Source: Paenibacillus riograndensis SBR5
GTDB taxonomy: Bacteria > Bacillota > Bacilli > Paenibacillales > Paenibacillaceae
Reading direction: 5' to 3'
Assembly (NCBI RefSeq): GCF_000981585.1
Contig: NZ_LN831776.1
Location: 573,001-637,000, forward strand
DNA length: 64,000 bases
Shown: piece by piece, positions 33,641 through 42,219 of the stretch
How positions within the stretch are numbered: position 1 is the stretch's first letter
Layout of the letters: each line of letters opens with the position of its first letter
Position numbers and translations under genes: made by a program
Notes under the pieces: generated by a model
The model's input: only the letters and a program-made list of their open reading frames with translations
Databases searched by the model: none
What the model was told of the DNA's origin: nothing

Positions 33641-35956
33641 TCATTGTATAATAGCGGTTTGCTTGGACCCTTCCATACTGATGCCTTTAAGGTAGAAGCT
33701 GATATCATCCAGCATAATTTTATCGCCCTCTCCCTGCAGGTAGAAGGTGATTTCGCTCAGTTTATCCGGGTCAAGCCCGGGCTCTACTTCAATAAAACGT
33801 TCAAAAGGCAGCTCGTAGGTCTGAAATACAGCCTCCGAGAGATCGCCGTATTTGCCGTCGCTCATCCGCTCCTCAAGCCAGGGGAGGAGTGTGAACCGGG
33901 TCTGCGGGAGAGGCAGAATATCCATCACTTCTTTCAGCGGAAGACGGGCTGCTGCATGATTGCCGTCCTTCAGCTCAACTTCCACATCGGGGGAGGCCGC
34001 CGCTTGTACCGCATCCGGCGTCTCCTTGCTGTCGGCATTGCGGTTAGCCATCGAGAAGGTTAGTCCGGCAGCACCGGACTCGGCAAGCCCGCTGGCGATG
34101 CTATTCTTCAGCCTGATGCGGTAGTAACCCTCTCCGCCGCCCTTTGTACTGTGCTCCAGCACGAGCCCATAAGTAGCTTTGCTCTTGGATTCCCGGTCCT
34201 TGGCGACCTCCTCCCTCCAGGCTAGCCCTGCTGCTTCCGCGGTTCCGCCGGTGACGGTGTTCTTGTTGCGGTCCTCATCAAAGGTGGCTACAACGATATT
34301 ACCGCCGCTCTGGAACCGGTTATAGTATGCGGTGCCGGGAAGCCACTGCAATCCGCTGCGGTAATCGCGGAACAGGTCCTGGTAGACTTCCTTCCCGTCC
34401 AGAGTAGCCTCCAGAAAGGCGGTGACATAGACCTTGGTGATTTGCCGCTGCGCGTCCCCGTCCATAATATCCGTGCGGTCCAGAAACAATCCCGCCGGCA
34501 ATGACTGGTCGTACAGCCCCCAACTGGTATTGAACTGGCTGTGGTTGGCATCGGCAATATACAGCGAGCTTTTGAAGGACGAAGCAGCTCCTGTAAAAGA
34601 AGAGCGGATATACTGCCGGTCACCGTAAAAATCATGCACATCGCCATCGCGGGCACCCTGAAGAGTCAGGTAATTGACATCCTCCAGCCGGGCCTGCTGG
34701 TTATCAATGGCTTTGTCCGTAGGAGCGAGTGCGATAACCGAAGCGATGTGAAACTGTGCGGCGGCGGCAAGAGCAGGGTCATTCTTGAACCAGCGGCCGG
34801 CATCCGCAGCCATAGCTACGGCCTGCCCGCCCCGGCTGTGTCCGAGCAGGGCGGTCCGGCTATAATCCACCTTCTGATAGAAGGGGTTGCCGGATTGCTC
34901 CGCAAAAATGCCGATCTGCTGCAGATGCTTCAGAATCATCCAGGTCCGCACCTTGAAATCATTATCCGGAATGCCCGACCAGGCGGAATAGTTCAGAAAG
35001 TTCTCATCAAGAGACACCGCGATAAACCCCCGGCTGGCCAGCTGTTCGCCCAGGTAGGCATACCCTCCCTCGGAATAATCCTCCATCATATGGTTGCCGT
35101 GCACCATCAGCACGAGCGGGTAAGGTCCTTCACCATCGGGCATCCAGACCCGGGCGTTTACAGGAAGGGAGCTGTGATCGAAGCCCCAGAATAAGGTGCG
35201 CAGCTTGGGCCAGCTTGTAATGTAAGCAGAGGCATCCACCGTAGCAGTGGTAAGCTCAGCCTCATCGCCATACTCGGACCGGTGAAGATCCTGGCCGCTG
35301 CCATAGGTGAAGCTGCGGTAAGTATAGTTCCCCGGCTCCCCCGGATTTTCGGCATCGATGGGAGCAGGGCCTCCGTTTGATACGCTCGCCTCCGGTGAGG
35401 TGTCGCCATTGCCCCGGGTAGAGAGGGCGAGCGGAGAAGCGAGCACGACGGCTGCCAGCAGCAGGCCCATGGTGAACCGGCGCCTGCGCAGCAGCCCGAT
35501 GGCCAGACCGCCCAGGCCGCCGAGGAGGGCGGCGATTCCAGCGACGGCGGCTGCGGCCTCAAGCTCCAGATCGGCATAATAGAAGACTAGCAGGACAGCT
35601 CCTGAAGCGCTCAATAAAGAGCCCGCATAGAGGCGCGGGATGGGCAGTCCGGTCAGGGCCAGCATTACGGCCAGAATATTTCCGGCACAAGCCAGGACCA
35701 GGGTTGCCGCACAGGTGGCCAGCATCACATCGGCGGCGGTTCCGAGTCCGGTAGGGATGCCCAGAACAGCTGCGGCAAACACCAAAAAGCATATCAACCA
35801 GGGGCCGGCAAGCGCCGTCCGCCATAGTTGTGTATCGTAGCGGTACGTGTCCAGAATGCGCCTTGCCAGCTCCCAAAGGATACGCTTGTGCAGCCTTGGC
35901 CGCTGCGGCGCCGGTGCGGGTGCAGGTACAGGCACATATTCCAGATTCATTCCCAT
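33641..35956 (-). CDS. Membrane-anchored alpha/beta hydrolase
   Basis: A 771-residue protein. Residues about 1-190 contain a Pro/Ala-rich cytoplasmic start and about five membrane helices. An extracellular alpha/beta hydrolase domain follows, with oxyanion-hole strand LVLMVHGNHMM and nucleophile elbow GHSRGG (Ser). The last 200 residues look like a beta-rich accessory module ending ITFYLQGEGDKIMLDDISFYLKG. An Asp and a His suitable for the triad (DGDVHDFYGD, ADANHSQFN) are present. A surface esterase or lipase/acetyl-hydrolase role is likely; the substrate is unknown. ATG 35956 with GGGGGAG 6 nt upstream is better than the first GTG at 35989. Confidence 0.75.
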   Translation of the reverse strand: MGMNLEYVPVPAPAPAPQRPRLHKRILWELARRILDTYRYDTQLWRTALAGPWLICFLVFAAAVLGIPTGLGTAADVMLATCAATLVLACAGNILAVMLALTGLPIPRLYAGSLLSASGAVLLVFYYADLELEAAAAVAGIAALLGGLGGLAIGLLRRRRFTMGLLLAAVVLASPLALSTRGNGDTSPEASVSNGGPAPIDAENPGEPGNYTYRSFTYGSGQDLHRSEYGDEAELTTATVDASAYITSWPKLRTLFWGFDHSSLPVNARVWMPDGEGPYPLVLMVHGNHMMEDYSEGGYAYLGEQLASRGFIAVSLDENFLNYSAWSGIPDNDFKVRTWMILKHLQQIGIFAEQSGNPFYQKVDYSRTALLGHSRGGQAVAMAADAGRWFKNDPALAAAAQFHIASVIALAPTDKAIDNQQARLEDVNYLTLQGARDGDVHDFYGDRQYIRSSFTGAASSFKSSLYIADANHSQFNTSWGLYDQSLPAGLFLDRTDIMDGDAQRQITKVYVTAFLEATLDGKEVYQDLFRDYRSGLQWLPGTAYYNRFQSGGNIVVATFDEDRNKNTVTGGTAEAAGLAWREEVAKDRESKSKATYGLVLEHSTKGGGEGYYRIRLKNSIASGLAESGAAGLTFSMANRNADSKETPDAVQAAASPDVEVELKDGNHAAARLPLKEVMDILPLPQTRFTLLPWLEERMSDGKYGDLSEAVFQTYELPFERFIEVEPGLDPDKLSEITFYLQGEGDKIMLDDISFYLKGISMEGSKQTAIIQ

Positions 35957-36159
35957 GATTGTCTCCCCCGGTAATTGCGCTGATTTCACACGTTTCAGCC
36001 TATGTTTTTAACCTGTTTTTTGAGCTGTTTTTTGACCTATAAGATGTAGCAATAATATTACTTTGGTGCCGCAATAACAAGTGATTTTTGCAGGAACAGC
36101 CGCCACATGCTGCCGTCAGGCCGGTTGATAAAGACTTTTCGCTATTTTGAAAAAAAGGT

Positions 36160-36215
36160 TTGACAGGGTGCAGAGGTTTCAGTATTATATCTTTATAACC
36201 TACTAAATGGGTAGG
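36160..36215 (+). promoter_or_regulatory. Promoter and candidate operator of the sulfate operon
   Basis: TTGACA (36160-36165), 17 bp and TATTAT (36183-36188). Directly after the expected start lies CCTAC-N7-GTAGG (36199-36215), an inverted repeat resembling binding sites of Rrf2-family sulfur regulators such as CymR. The regulator assignment is inference. Confidence 0.6.
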
Positions 36216-36241
36216 AATAATTGAATAAGTTCTTACCGTAC

Positions 36242-36331
36242 AGACGGAGGAACGCCCGCTATAGCTCGCAGACACGTGTCCACAGGACCGGTTTGACCTG
36301 CCACAAGTGGGCCTTCCTCCGTCTATTTTTT
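36242..36331 (+). ncRNA. Structured leader with terminator upstream of the sulfate operon
   Basis: AGACGGAGGAA-C-GCCC pairs with GGGC-C-TTCCTCCGTCT, a 15-bp stem with one mismatch, followed by six T. The stem encloses about 55 nt able to form further small hairpins (GACACGTGTC; GCAG...CTGC). A terminator stem closing a multibranched loop is unusual. It could be an attenuator or an unrecognised aptamer. It does not contain SAM-I, T-box or TPP motifs that I can recognise. Confidence 0.5.
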
Positions 36332-36404
36332 GCTGAAGGGCAACAATGCTGACTGACGGGAACTTCATGGGGTGTCAAGAGACAATAACAGGGGAGTGGC
36401 TGTG

Positions 36405-37517
36405 ATGAAAAAAGGGATCAAAAAGGGACTAATCACGGGATTCGCATTATTATTGACAGCAGGTCTTGCCGCTTGCGGCAATAACAATTCAGGCAATGGG
36501 GCGGCCCCAGCAACAGATGCACCGGCAGCAAGCAATGCGGCTGCAACAGCAGAGGCTACCAAGGCTCCGGCAAAAGATCCGGTAGAGCTGCTGAATGTAT
36601 CCTACGACCCGACACGCGAACTATACGAGAATTATAACAAGGCATTTTCCGCCTATTGGGAGAAAGAAACGGGCCAGAAGGTTACGGTCAAACAGTCGCA
36701 TGGCGGTTCCGGGGCGCAAAGCCGGGCGGTGCTGGAAGGCCTGGAGGCGGATGTGGTCACTCTTGCCCTGGGCTACGACATTGACGCACTGAAGGACAAG
36801 GGGCTGATCAATGAAGGCTGGGAAAGCAAATTCGAGCATAACAGCTCCCCGTACACCTCGACGATTGTATTCCTCGTACGCAAAGGCAACCCCAAAGGCA
36901 TCAAGGATTGGCCGGATCTGCTGAAAGAAGGTGTGGAAGTCATCACGCCGAATCCGAAAACCTCCGGAGGGGCACGCTGGAACTATCTTGCCGCCTGGGG
37001 CTATGCGCTTGACCACAACAACAATGATGAAGCCAAAGCGCAGGAATTTGTCCAGGAGCTGTTCAAGCACGTGCCCGTGCTGGATACCGGAGCGCGCGGG
37101 GCGACCACAACCTTTGTAGAGCGGGGAATCGGCGATGTGCTGATTGCCTGGGAGAATGAAGCCTACCTGTCGATCAAGGAGCTGGGCCCGGATAAATTCG
37201 AAATCGTCAACCCGTCCGAGAGCATTCTGGCCGAACCGCCGGTGGCTGTAGTAGACAAGGTAGTGGACAAAAGAGGCACCCGTGAGGCAGCCGAAGCCTA
37301 CCTGAAGTATCTCTACACCGAAGAGGGGCAAAAAATCGCTGCCGACAACTACTACCGCCCGACCCTGGAGAGCGTGAAAGAGGAATATAAGGACAAATTC
37401 CCTGAGATCAAGCTGTTCACACTCGCAGATAAATTCGGAACCTGGAAAGAAACCCAAGAGAAGCATTTCAATGACGGCGGGATTTTCGACAAAATTTACG
37501 TGCCTGGCGCCAAATAA
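36405..37517 (+). CDS. Sulfate ABC transporter substrate-binding lipoprotein (Sbp/CysP)
   Basis: A 370-residue periplasmic-type binding protein with a lipoprotein signal ([10 protein letters not shown], Cys anchor) and an Asn/Ala/Thr linker. Sulfate-binding family marks: [104 protein letters not shown] is 8 nt before ATG 36405; the longer frame from 36372 lacks one. First gene of the operon behind the structured leader, followed by CysT and CysW permeases. It could accept sulfate or thiosulfate. Confidence 0.94.
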   Translation: MKKGIKKGLITGFALLLTAGLAACGNNNSGNGAAPATDAPAASNAAATAEATKAPAKDPVELLNVSYDPTRELYENYNKAFSAYWEKETGQKVTVKQSHGGSGAQSRAVLEGLEADVVTLALGYDIDALKDKGLINEGWESKFEHNSSPYTSTIVFLVRKGNPKGIKDWPDLLKEGVEVITPNPKTSGGARWNYLAAWGYALDHNNNDEAKAQEFVQELFKHVPVLDTGARGATTTFVERGIGDVLIAWENEAYLSIKELGPDKFEIVNPSESILAEPPVAVVDKVVDKRGTREAAEAYLKYLYTEEGQKIAADNYYRPTLESVKEEYKDKFPEIKLFTLADKFGTWKETQEKHFNDGGIFDKIYVPGAK

Positions 37518-37616
37518 TAATCCAAACGGCTGACATCCGAAGAAGAGCAGCAGGATTTGCAGTAAACAGTTTGTGTATGGAGGCTGATCGGCCCATTAGC
37601 CGAAGGCAGGAAAGGG

Positions 37617-38468
37617 ATGAACAGGTCAATGAATGTCACCACTACAGCTCCAGTGCGGCGCAAGGTGCTGCCGGGCTTCGGGCTTACGATGGGCTACAGC
37701 GTGCTCTATCTGAGTCTTGTCGTATTGCTGCCGCTATCGGCACTGATATTTAATTCGACGGGACTGAGCTGGGCCAAATTCTGGGATATCGCGACGGACC
37801 CGCGCGTCCTGGCTTCGTACCGGGTCAGCTTGAGCACTGCGGCAATGGCAGCCTTGGCCGATGCTTTTCTCGGACTGCTGCTGGCTTGGGTGTTGGTACG
37901 CTATGAGTTTCCGGGCAAAAGGATCTTCGACGCCCTGATCGATCTGCCGTTTGCGCTCCCGACAGCTGTAGCGGGTGTCTCCCTGACGGCGCTGTATTCG
38001 CAAAATGGCTGGATCGGCTCAATGCTGGAGCCGTTAGGGCTTAAGATCGCCTTCACACCGCTGGGCATTACGCTTGCGCTGATGTTCATCGGCATTCCCT
38101 TTGTCGTTCGTACCGTTCAGCCGGTGCTGGAGGACCTGGACCGGGATATGGAGGAAGCTTCGGCAACGCTGGGAGCGGGACGCTGGCGGACCTTCCGCAG
38201 CATCGTAATCCCGGAGCTGATCCCGCCGCTGCTTACCGGCTTTGCGCTGGCGTTTGCCCGGGGGATCGGGGAATACGGGTCCGTGGTATTCATCTCCGGC
38301 AATATGCCGATGCGCACAGAGATTGCTCCGCTGCTTATCATGTCGAAGCTGGAGCAGTTCGATTATGCCGGGGCGACCGCAGTAGCATTGCTGCTGCTGT
38401 TGATCTCTTTCCTGATGCTGCTTGTCATTAACACGCTGCAGCGCTGGGCCCGCAAGACTTCGCGATAA
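37617..38468 (+). CDS. cysT: Sulfate ABC transporter permease CysT
   Basis: A 283-residue inner-membrane permease with six helices and the CysT pattern (LPGFGLTMGYSVLYLSLVVLLPLSALIF, DLPFALPTAVAGVSLTALYSQNGWIG, EEASATLGAGRWRTFRSIVIPELIPPLLTGFALAFARGIGEYGSVVFISGN with the EAA loop). It pairs with CysW. The first ATG is only 1 nt from AGGAAAGGG, so ATG 37629 may be used instead. About 100 bp separate it from the binding-protein gene. Confidence 0.94.
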   Translation: MNRSMNVTTTAPVRRKVLPGFGLTMGYSVLYLSLVVLLPLSALIFNSTGLSWAKFWDIATDPRVLASYRVSLSTAAMAALADAFLGLLLAWVLVRYEFPGKRIFDALIDLPFALPTAVAGVSLTALYSQNGWIGSMLEPLGLKIAFTPLGITLALMFIGIPFVVRTVQPVLEDLDRDMEEASATLGAGRWRTFRSIVIPELIPPLLTGFALAFARGIGEYGSVVFISGNMPMRTEIAPLLIMSKLEQFDYAGATAVALLLLLISFLMLLVINTLQRWARKTSR

Positions 38469-38496
38469 TGAGACCAATAATTCAGGAGGTAAAATT

Positions 38497-39360
38497 ATGG
38501 CTGGTACTGTCCCTATGGCTGCACCCAGACCGCACCGGAGTGCGGCTTCCCCTGCAACCACGGAATCCTCTGCCGTGAAGTGGGTGCTGGTCGCAGCGGC
38601 TGGTCTTGTGCTGTTCTGGCTGATCGCGCTGCCGCTGATCGTGGTGCTGACAGAAGCGCTGAAGCGGGGCTGGGATGTCTTCCTGGCGGCGCTGACCGAT
38701 CCTGATGCCGCTTCAGCACTGCGGCTGACGCTGCTGGTTGCTGCAATCACCGTGCCGCTGAATACCGTGTTCGGGGTAATGGCGGCTTGGGCAGTGACGA
38801 AGTTCCGTTTTCGCGGCAAAGGGTTTCTGATTACGCTGATTGACCTGCCTTTTGCCGTATCGCCGGTCATCGGCGGGCTGATCTTTGTGCTTGTCTTCGG
38901 CTCGAACGGCTGGTTCGGGTCCTGGCTCAGCGCCCATGACATTAAGATTGTTTTTGCCCTTCCGGGCATCATGCTTGCCACATTGTTTGTGACCTTTCCT
39001 TTTGTGGCCCGCGAGCTGATTCCGCTGATGGAGGACCAGGGCACGCAGGAGGAGGAAGCGGCGATTACTCTCGGGGCTCATGGCTGGCAGATTTTCTGGC
39101 GCGTAACGCTGCCGAATATCAAATGGGGGCTGCTGTACGGGATTATCCTCTGCAATGCGCGGGCGATGGGAGAGTTCGGTGCAGTATCCGTTGTATCGGG
39201 GCATATTCGCGGGGAGACAAACACGCTGCCGCTGCATGTTGAAATTTTGTATAACGAATATCAGTTCTCGGCTTCCTTCGCCGTAGCTTCGCTGCTGCTG
39301 CTGCTCGCTTTGGTAACGATGATCGTAAAAAGCTGGCTTACACGCAAAAATGCGCATTGA
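38497..39360 (+). CDS. cysW: Sulfate ABC transporter permease CysW
   Basis: A 287-residue permease homologous to CysT (DLPFAVSPVIGGLIFVLVFGSNGWFG, EEEAAITLGAHGWQIFWRVTLPNIKWGLLYGIILCNARAMGEFGAVSVVSGHIRGETNTLPL). CAGGAGGT lies before ATG 38497; an overlapping earlier frame start is unlikely. The usual third partner, the ATPase CysA, is not encoded here, so it must be supplied from elsewhere in the genome. Confidence 0.94.
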   Translation: MAGTVPMAAPRPHRSAASPATTESSAVKWVLVAAAGLVLFWLIALPLIVVLTEALKRGWDVFLAALTDPDAASALRLTLLVAAITVPLNTVFGVMAAWAVTKFRFRGKGFLITLIDLPFAVSPVIGGLIFVLVFGSNGWFGSWLSAHDIKIVFALPGIMLATLFVTFPFVARELIPLMEDQGTQEEEAAITLGAHGWQIFWRVTLPNIKWGLLYGIILCNARAMGEFGAVSVVSGHIRGETNTLPLHVEILYNEYQFSASFAVASLLLLLALVTMIVKSWLTRKNAH

Positions 39361-39460
39361 CAGCCCTTTTGATTCCATGCTAAGTTAAACCATAGTATAC
39401 AGGTTGGTTATGACGGGATTGGTGGAGAATCCCCCTGTCCGGGGAAAGGGAGGCTGGAGA

Positions 39461-39682
39461 ATGGCTAAGCCACTGAAAGTGGATGAGGTTTGGCTTGCGC
39501 GGATTGCGGAGCTTTTGGACAATATGGAATTCGGTTCCCTGCACATCGTGGTGCATGAAGGGCAAATTGTGCAGATGGAGCGGACCGAGCGCAAGCGTTT
39601 TGAGAACAGCACTGCAAATGCACGTTATAGTGGAGAGGCCGGAAGCCGGCGGACCGATTCCCGTTCTGCGGGACGAGGGTGA
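39461..39682 (+). CDS. yezD: YezD-family small protein (DUF2292)
   Basis: A 73-residue protein whose first 45 residues match the YezD/DUF2292 pattern (VWLARIAELLDNMEFGSLHIVVHEGQIVQMERTERKRF). The family often sits next to sulfate uptake or sulfur assimilation genes, as here. The last 25 residues are low in resemblance and longer than usual for the family, so a late frameshift is possible. AAAGGGAGG precedes ATG 39461. Function unknown. Confidence 0.8.
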   Translation: MAKPLKVDEVWLARIAELLDNMEFGSLHIVVHEGQIVQMERTERKRFENSTANARYSGEAGSRRTDSRSAGRG

Positions 39683-39833
39683 AGCGTACGGCCCTTATAT
39701 CTACAATCGGACTCATGTCGAAATTAAACCCGATAGAATACTTAAGGAAACGAAGCGCTGTAAGCGAAAGCAGTTATGCAAAATTGTAGCTGATGAAGGA
39801 GTAACGCCCTTTCGTCCAGTGACAACAAGCAAA
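39683..39833. other. Short gene-free stretch
   Basis: An alternative reading frame from the yezD region runs to 39863 with no resemblance to a protein family and no ribosome site. I see no other structure before the terminator. Confidence 0.4.
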
Positions 39834-39881
39834 AAGACGATATTTCATTCGAAACTTGAATGAGTATCGTCTTTTTTTTCA
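39834..39881 (+). terminator. Strong terminator after the sulfate operon
   Basis: AAAGACGATATTTCATTC pairs with GAATGAGTATCGTC (one mismatch) and is followed by eight T. Confidence 0.9.
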
Positions 39882-39957
39882 TATCGGCTCCATATTAATA
39901 AGTTACACTAAAGGTACCTGAAGTTCACTTACCGTTATTTCTCATGCTCTGTTTTAT

Positions 39958-39980
39958 CTATATAGGTTGAACTAAAGGAA
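39958..39980. repeat. MITE end remnant
   Basis: CTATATAGGTTGAACTAAAG matches the end of the MITE-like family; AAGTTCACTT at 39921-39930 may be the other end's trace. The rest of the element is absent. Confidence 0.45.
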
Positions 39981-40084
39981 TTCATTTCCACACCGTCGAA
40001 ATTAGAATAAACGAACCTCGCGGAGCGGGCTTCGAATAGATGCTTTTCTCATGGCAGGGAAAGTTAGTACGAGGTGAATGAACA

Positions 40085-40768
40085 TTGCCGACGATTATGG
40101 TAGTGGATGACGACGTCTTTGTCCGCCAACTGGCAGGGCTGTTATTAAGAGACGAAGGCATGGACGTCGTAGAGAAAACGGATGGTCTCGAAGCCTGGGA
40201 TTATTACTTGCATCATTCCGTTGATTTAATCATTTTGGATATTATGATGCCCGGCATGGACGGTTGGGAGCTGTGCAGAAAGCTGCGGGAGGCCGGGGAC
40301 AAGCCGATGCTGATGGTCACGGCCAAAAAGGAGTCGCTGGACAAAGTCAAAGGCTTTCGATTGGGGACGGACGATTATTTGACCAAACCTTTTGATCCGA
40401 TGGAGATGGTCATGCGGGTCAAGGCGCTACTCAAAAGGTATCGGATCGCTACCTCCCATATCGTGAAGCTCGGTCGGGTCATTCTCGATAAAACGAGCTA
40501 CCAGGTTCACTTTTCCGATACGGGCGGGGAATGGACTCTTCCTTTAAAAGAATTTGAGCTGCTTTACAAACTGGCCAGTTATCCCGGGCAAATTTTTACG
40601 CGCGACATGCTGATCCGCGACATCTGGGGTTACGCTTTCAATGGGGATGAACGCACCGTGGACACGCATGTCAAACGTCTGCGCGACAAGTTCGAGCAGT
40701 ATGCCGAAGATTTCCGCATCGTAACGATGCGCGGCATGGGCTACCGTCTGGAGGTGTATCATGATTAA
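40085..40768 (+). CDS. OmpR-family response regulator
   Basis: A 227-residue regulator. Receiver domain with acidic residues at 8-10, D52 (LIILDIMMPGMDGWELC) and YLTKPFDPMEM; OmpR winged helix (LPLKEFELLYKLASYPGQIFTRDMLIRDIWGYAFNGDERTVDTHVKRLRDKFEQY). The start is TTG 40085, 8 nt after GAGGTGA. The kinase gene overlaps its end by 8 nt. The kinase and an S41 peptidase lie downstream. Confidence 0.93.
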   Translation: MPTIMVVDDDVFVRQLAGLLLRDEGMDVVEKTDGLEAWDYYLHHSVDLIILDIMMPGMDGWELCRKLREAGDKPMLMVTAKKESLDKVKGFRLGTDDYLTKPFDPMEMVMRVKALLKRYRIATSHIVKLGRVILDKTSYQVHFSDTGGEWTLPLKEFELLYKLASYPGQIFTRDMLIRDIWGYAFNGDERTVDTHVKRLRDKFEQYAEDFRIVTMRGMGYRLEVYHD

Positions 40769-42131
40769 CTCGCTCTATGCCCGCGTCGTGTTGACGTTTC
40801 TGGGGGTCGTCATAGTCAGCCTGCTCTCGGGATTTTTCGTTCAAAGCTATTTCTACAAAAGCCATATTGGAGCGATCGTGGAAGAGAAGATGATTGGCAA
40901 TGCCCAAATGATCATTCAATTATATAAGAAATTGGCTCCGAAGGATGCGAAGGCTTTCGCGGAAGTAAGCAATTCTATGCCCTTTTATAAGATACGGTTT
41001 TATGACAGCTTGGGAACGCTGCTGAACCCGGGGAGCGCTGCTCCAGACCGGCAGAAGGACCAACCGTATCTGCAGCAAGTGCTCAAGCAAAACAAAATTT
41101 ATCGCAACGGGTCCAGCGAGGATGACGAGATTACGGTTGGCCTGCCTTTTGCGCTGAACGGTTCGCCGCACGCCTTGTTGGTTACGACCCAGACCGTTTT
41201 TTTTCTCGACGAAATCGATTCCTTGATCCGGTATCAGCAGCTGTTTACTCTCGGTTTGGGAAGTATTCTGGTATTGATCGCTGCGCGGTATATGGTCAGG
41301 CCCCTGCGGAAGCTGACCCATGCAACGCAAAGAATGGCCAGGGGCGATTTTAACGTTGGCCTGTCTACCAAACGTCGCGACGAAATTGGACAGCTTACCC
41401 TAAGCTTTAACGCGATGGCGGCTGAATTGGGAAAGCTGGATATGCTTCGTCGGCGGTTTGTTTCCGATGTATCCCACGAAATCCAATCTCCTCTAACGTC
41501 GATCAAAGGATATACCCGTGTGCTGAAGATCAAGTCCATGGACGGGAAAACCCGTATGCAGATGCTGAATATTATCGACGAGGAGAGCGACAGGCTGTCC
41601 CGGCTGTGCGACGATCTGCTGGAATTGACCAGCCTGGAGCACGAGCATGCAAAGCCCGACCTGCAAAAGTTTCGTCTCGACGAGCAACTGCGCAAAGCTG
41701 CCATTCGCCTGGAACCGCAATGGTCTGCCCGCAATCTGGATATGCAGCTTATGCTGGAGCCGATAACCATTGTGGCGGATGAAGACAAGATGAATCAGGT
41801 GTGGAACAATCTGCTTGGCAATTGCATCAAATTTACCGCCGATCATGGGAAGATAATGGTGGAGTCCTTCAAGAAAGGCGAGAGCGCAGTCGTCCGAATG
41901 ACGGACAATGGAATCGGCATACCTGAGGAGGAAATCAGCCAAATTTTCAAACCGTTCTACAAAGTGGATACAGCGAGAAAACGCAATATTAGCGGCAACG
42001 GAATCGGTCTTTCCATCGTGAAGCGGATTGTCGATCTTCATCATGGAAAAATCGAAGTGTCCAGCAGATTAGGGAACGGAACCTCCTTCTCGATCTCACT
42101 TCCCCTCGAAGATACAAAGCCCGAATTGTAA
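40761..42131 (+). CDS. Sensor histidine kinase
   Basis: A 456-residue kinase. TM1 is at about residues 8-30, an extracellular domain of about 125 residues follows, TM2 at about 160-178, HAMP (MVRPLRKLTHATQRMARGDF), HisKA with H239 (VSDVSHEIQSPLTSIKGYTR) and HATPase_c (WNNLLGNCIKFT, TDNGIGIPEEE, GNGIGLSIV). GGAGGTG precedes ATG 40761. Its stop codon lies inside the stem of a terminator. Together with the overlapping regulator gene it forms a two-component pair of unknown signal. Confidence 0.93.
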   Translation: MINSLYARVVLTFLGVVIVSLLSGFFVQSYFYKSHIGAIVEEKMIGNAQMIIQLYKKLAPKDAKAFAEVSNSMPFYKIRFYDSLGTLLNPGSAAPDRQKDQPYLQQVLKQNKIYRNGSSEDDEITVGLPFALNGSPHALLVTTQTVFFLDEIDSLIRYQQLFTLGLGSILVLIAARYMVRPLRKLTHATQRMARGDFNVGLSTKRRDEIGQLTLSFNAMAAELGKLDMLRRRFVSDVSHEIQSPLTSIKGYTRVLKIKSMDGKTRMQMLNIIDEESDRLSRLCDDLLELTSLEHEHAKPDLQKFRLDEQLRKAAIRLEPQWSARNLDMQLMLEPITIVADEDKMNQVWNNLLGNCIKFTADHGKIMVESFKKGESAVVRMTDNGIGIPEEEISQIFKPFYKVDTARKRNISGNGIGLSIVKRIVDLHHGKIEVSSRLGNGTSFSISLPLEDTKPEL

Positions 42132-42165
42132 TCCTCCGTTCAAACTGAGGACAAATTCGGGCTTT
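42116..42165 (+). terminator. Terminator overlapping the kinase stop codon
   Basis: AAAGCCCGAATTGT pairs with ACAAATTCGGGCTTT (one bulge). It begins inside the last codons of the kinase gene and partly separates it from the S41 peptidase. Confidence 0.8.
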
Positions 42166-42219
42166 ATACTATCCTCGAAAAGCCAATTTTGTATTTTTTG
42201 ATCAGAAGGAGGACCAAAA

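Noticed and set aside
36242..36331. SAM-I riboswitch or T-box for the sulfur operon
   Set aside because: The conserved core motifs of either class are absent; only the terminator-like stem and inner hairpins are seen.
39483..39863. Open frame of 126 codons overlapping yezD
   Set aside because: Different frame from the recognisable YezD protein; no motif and it runs into the terminator.
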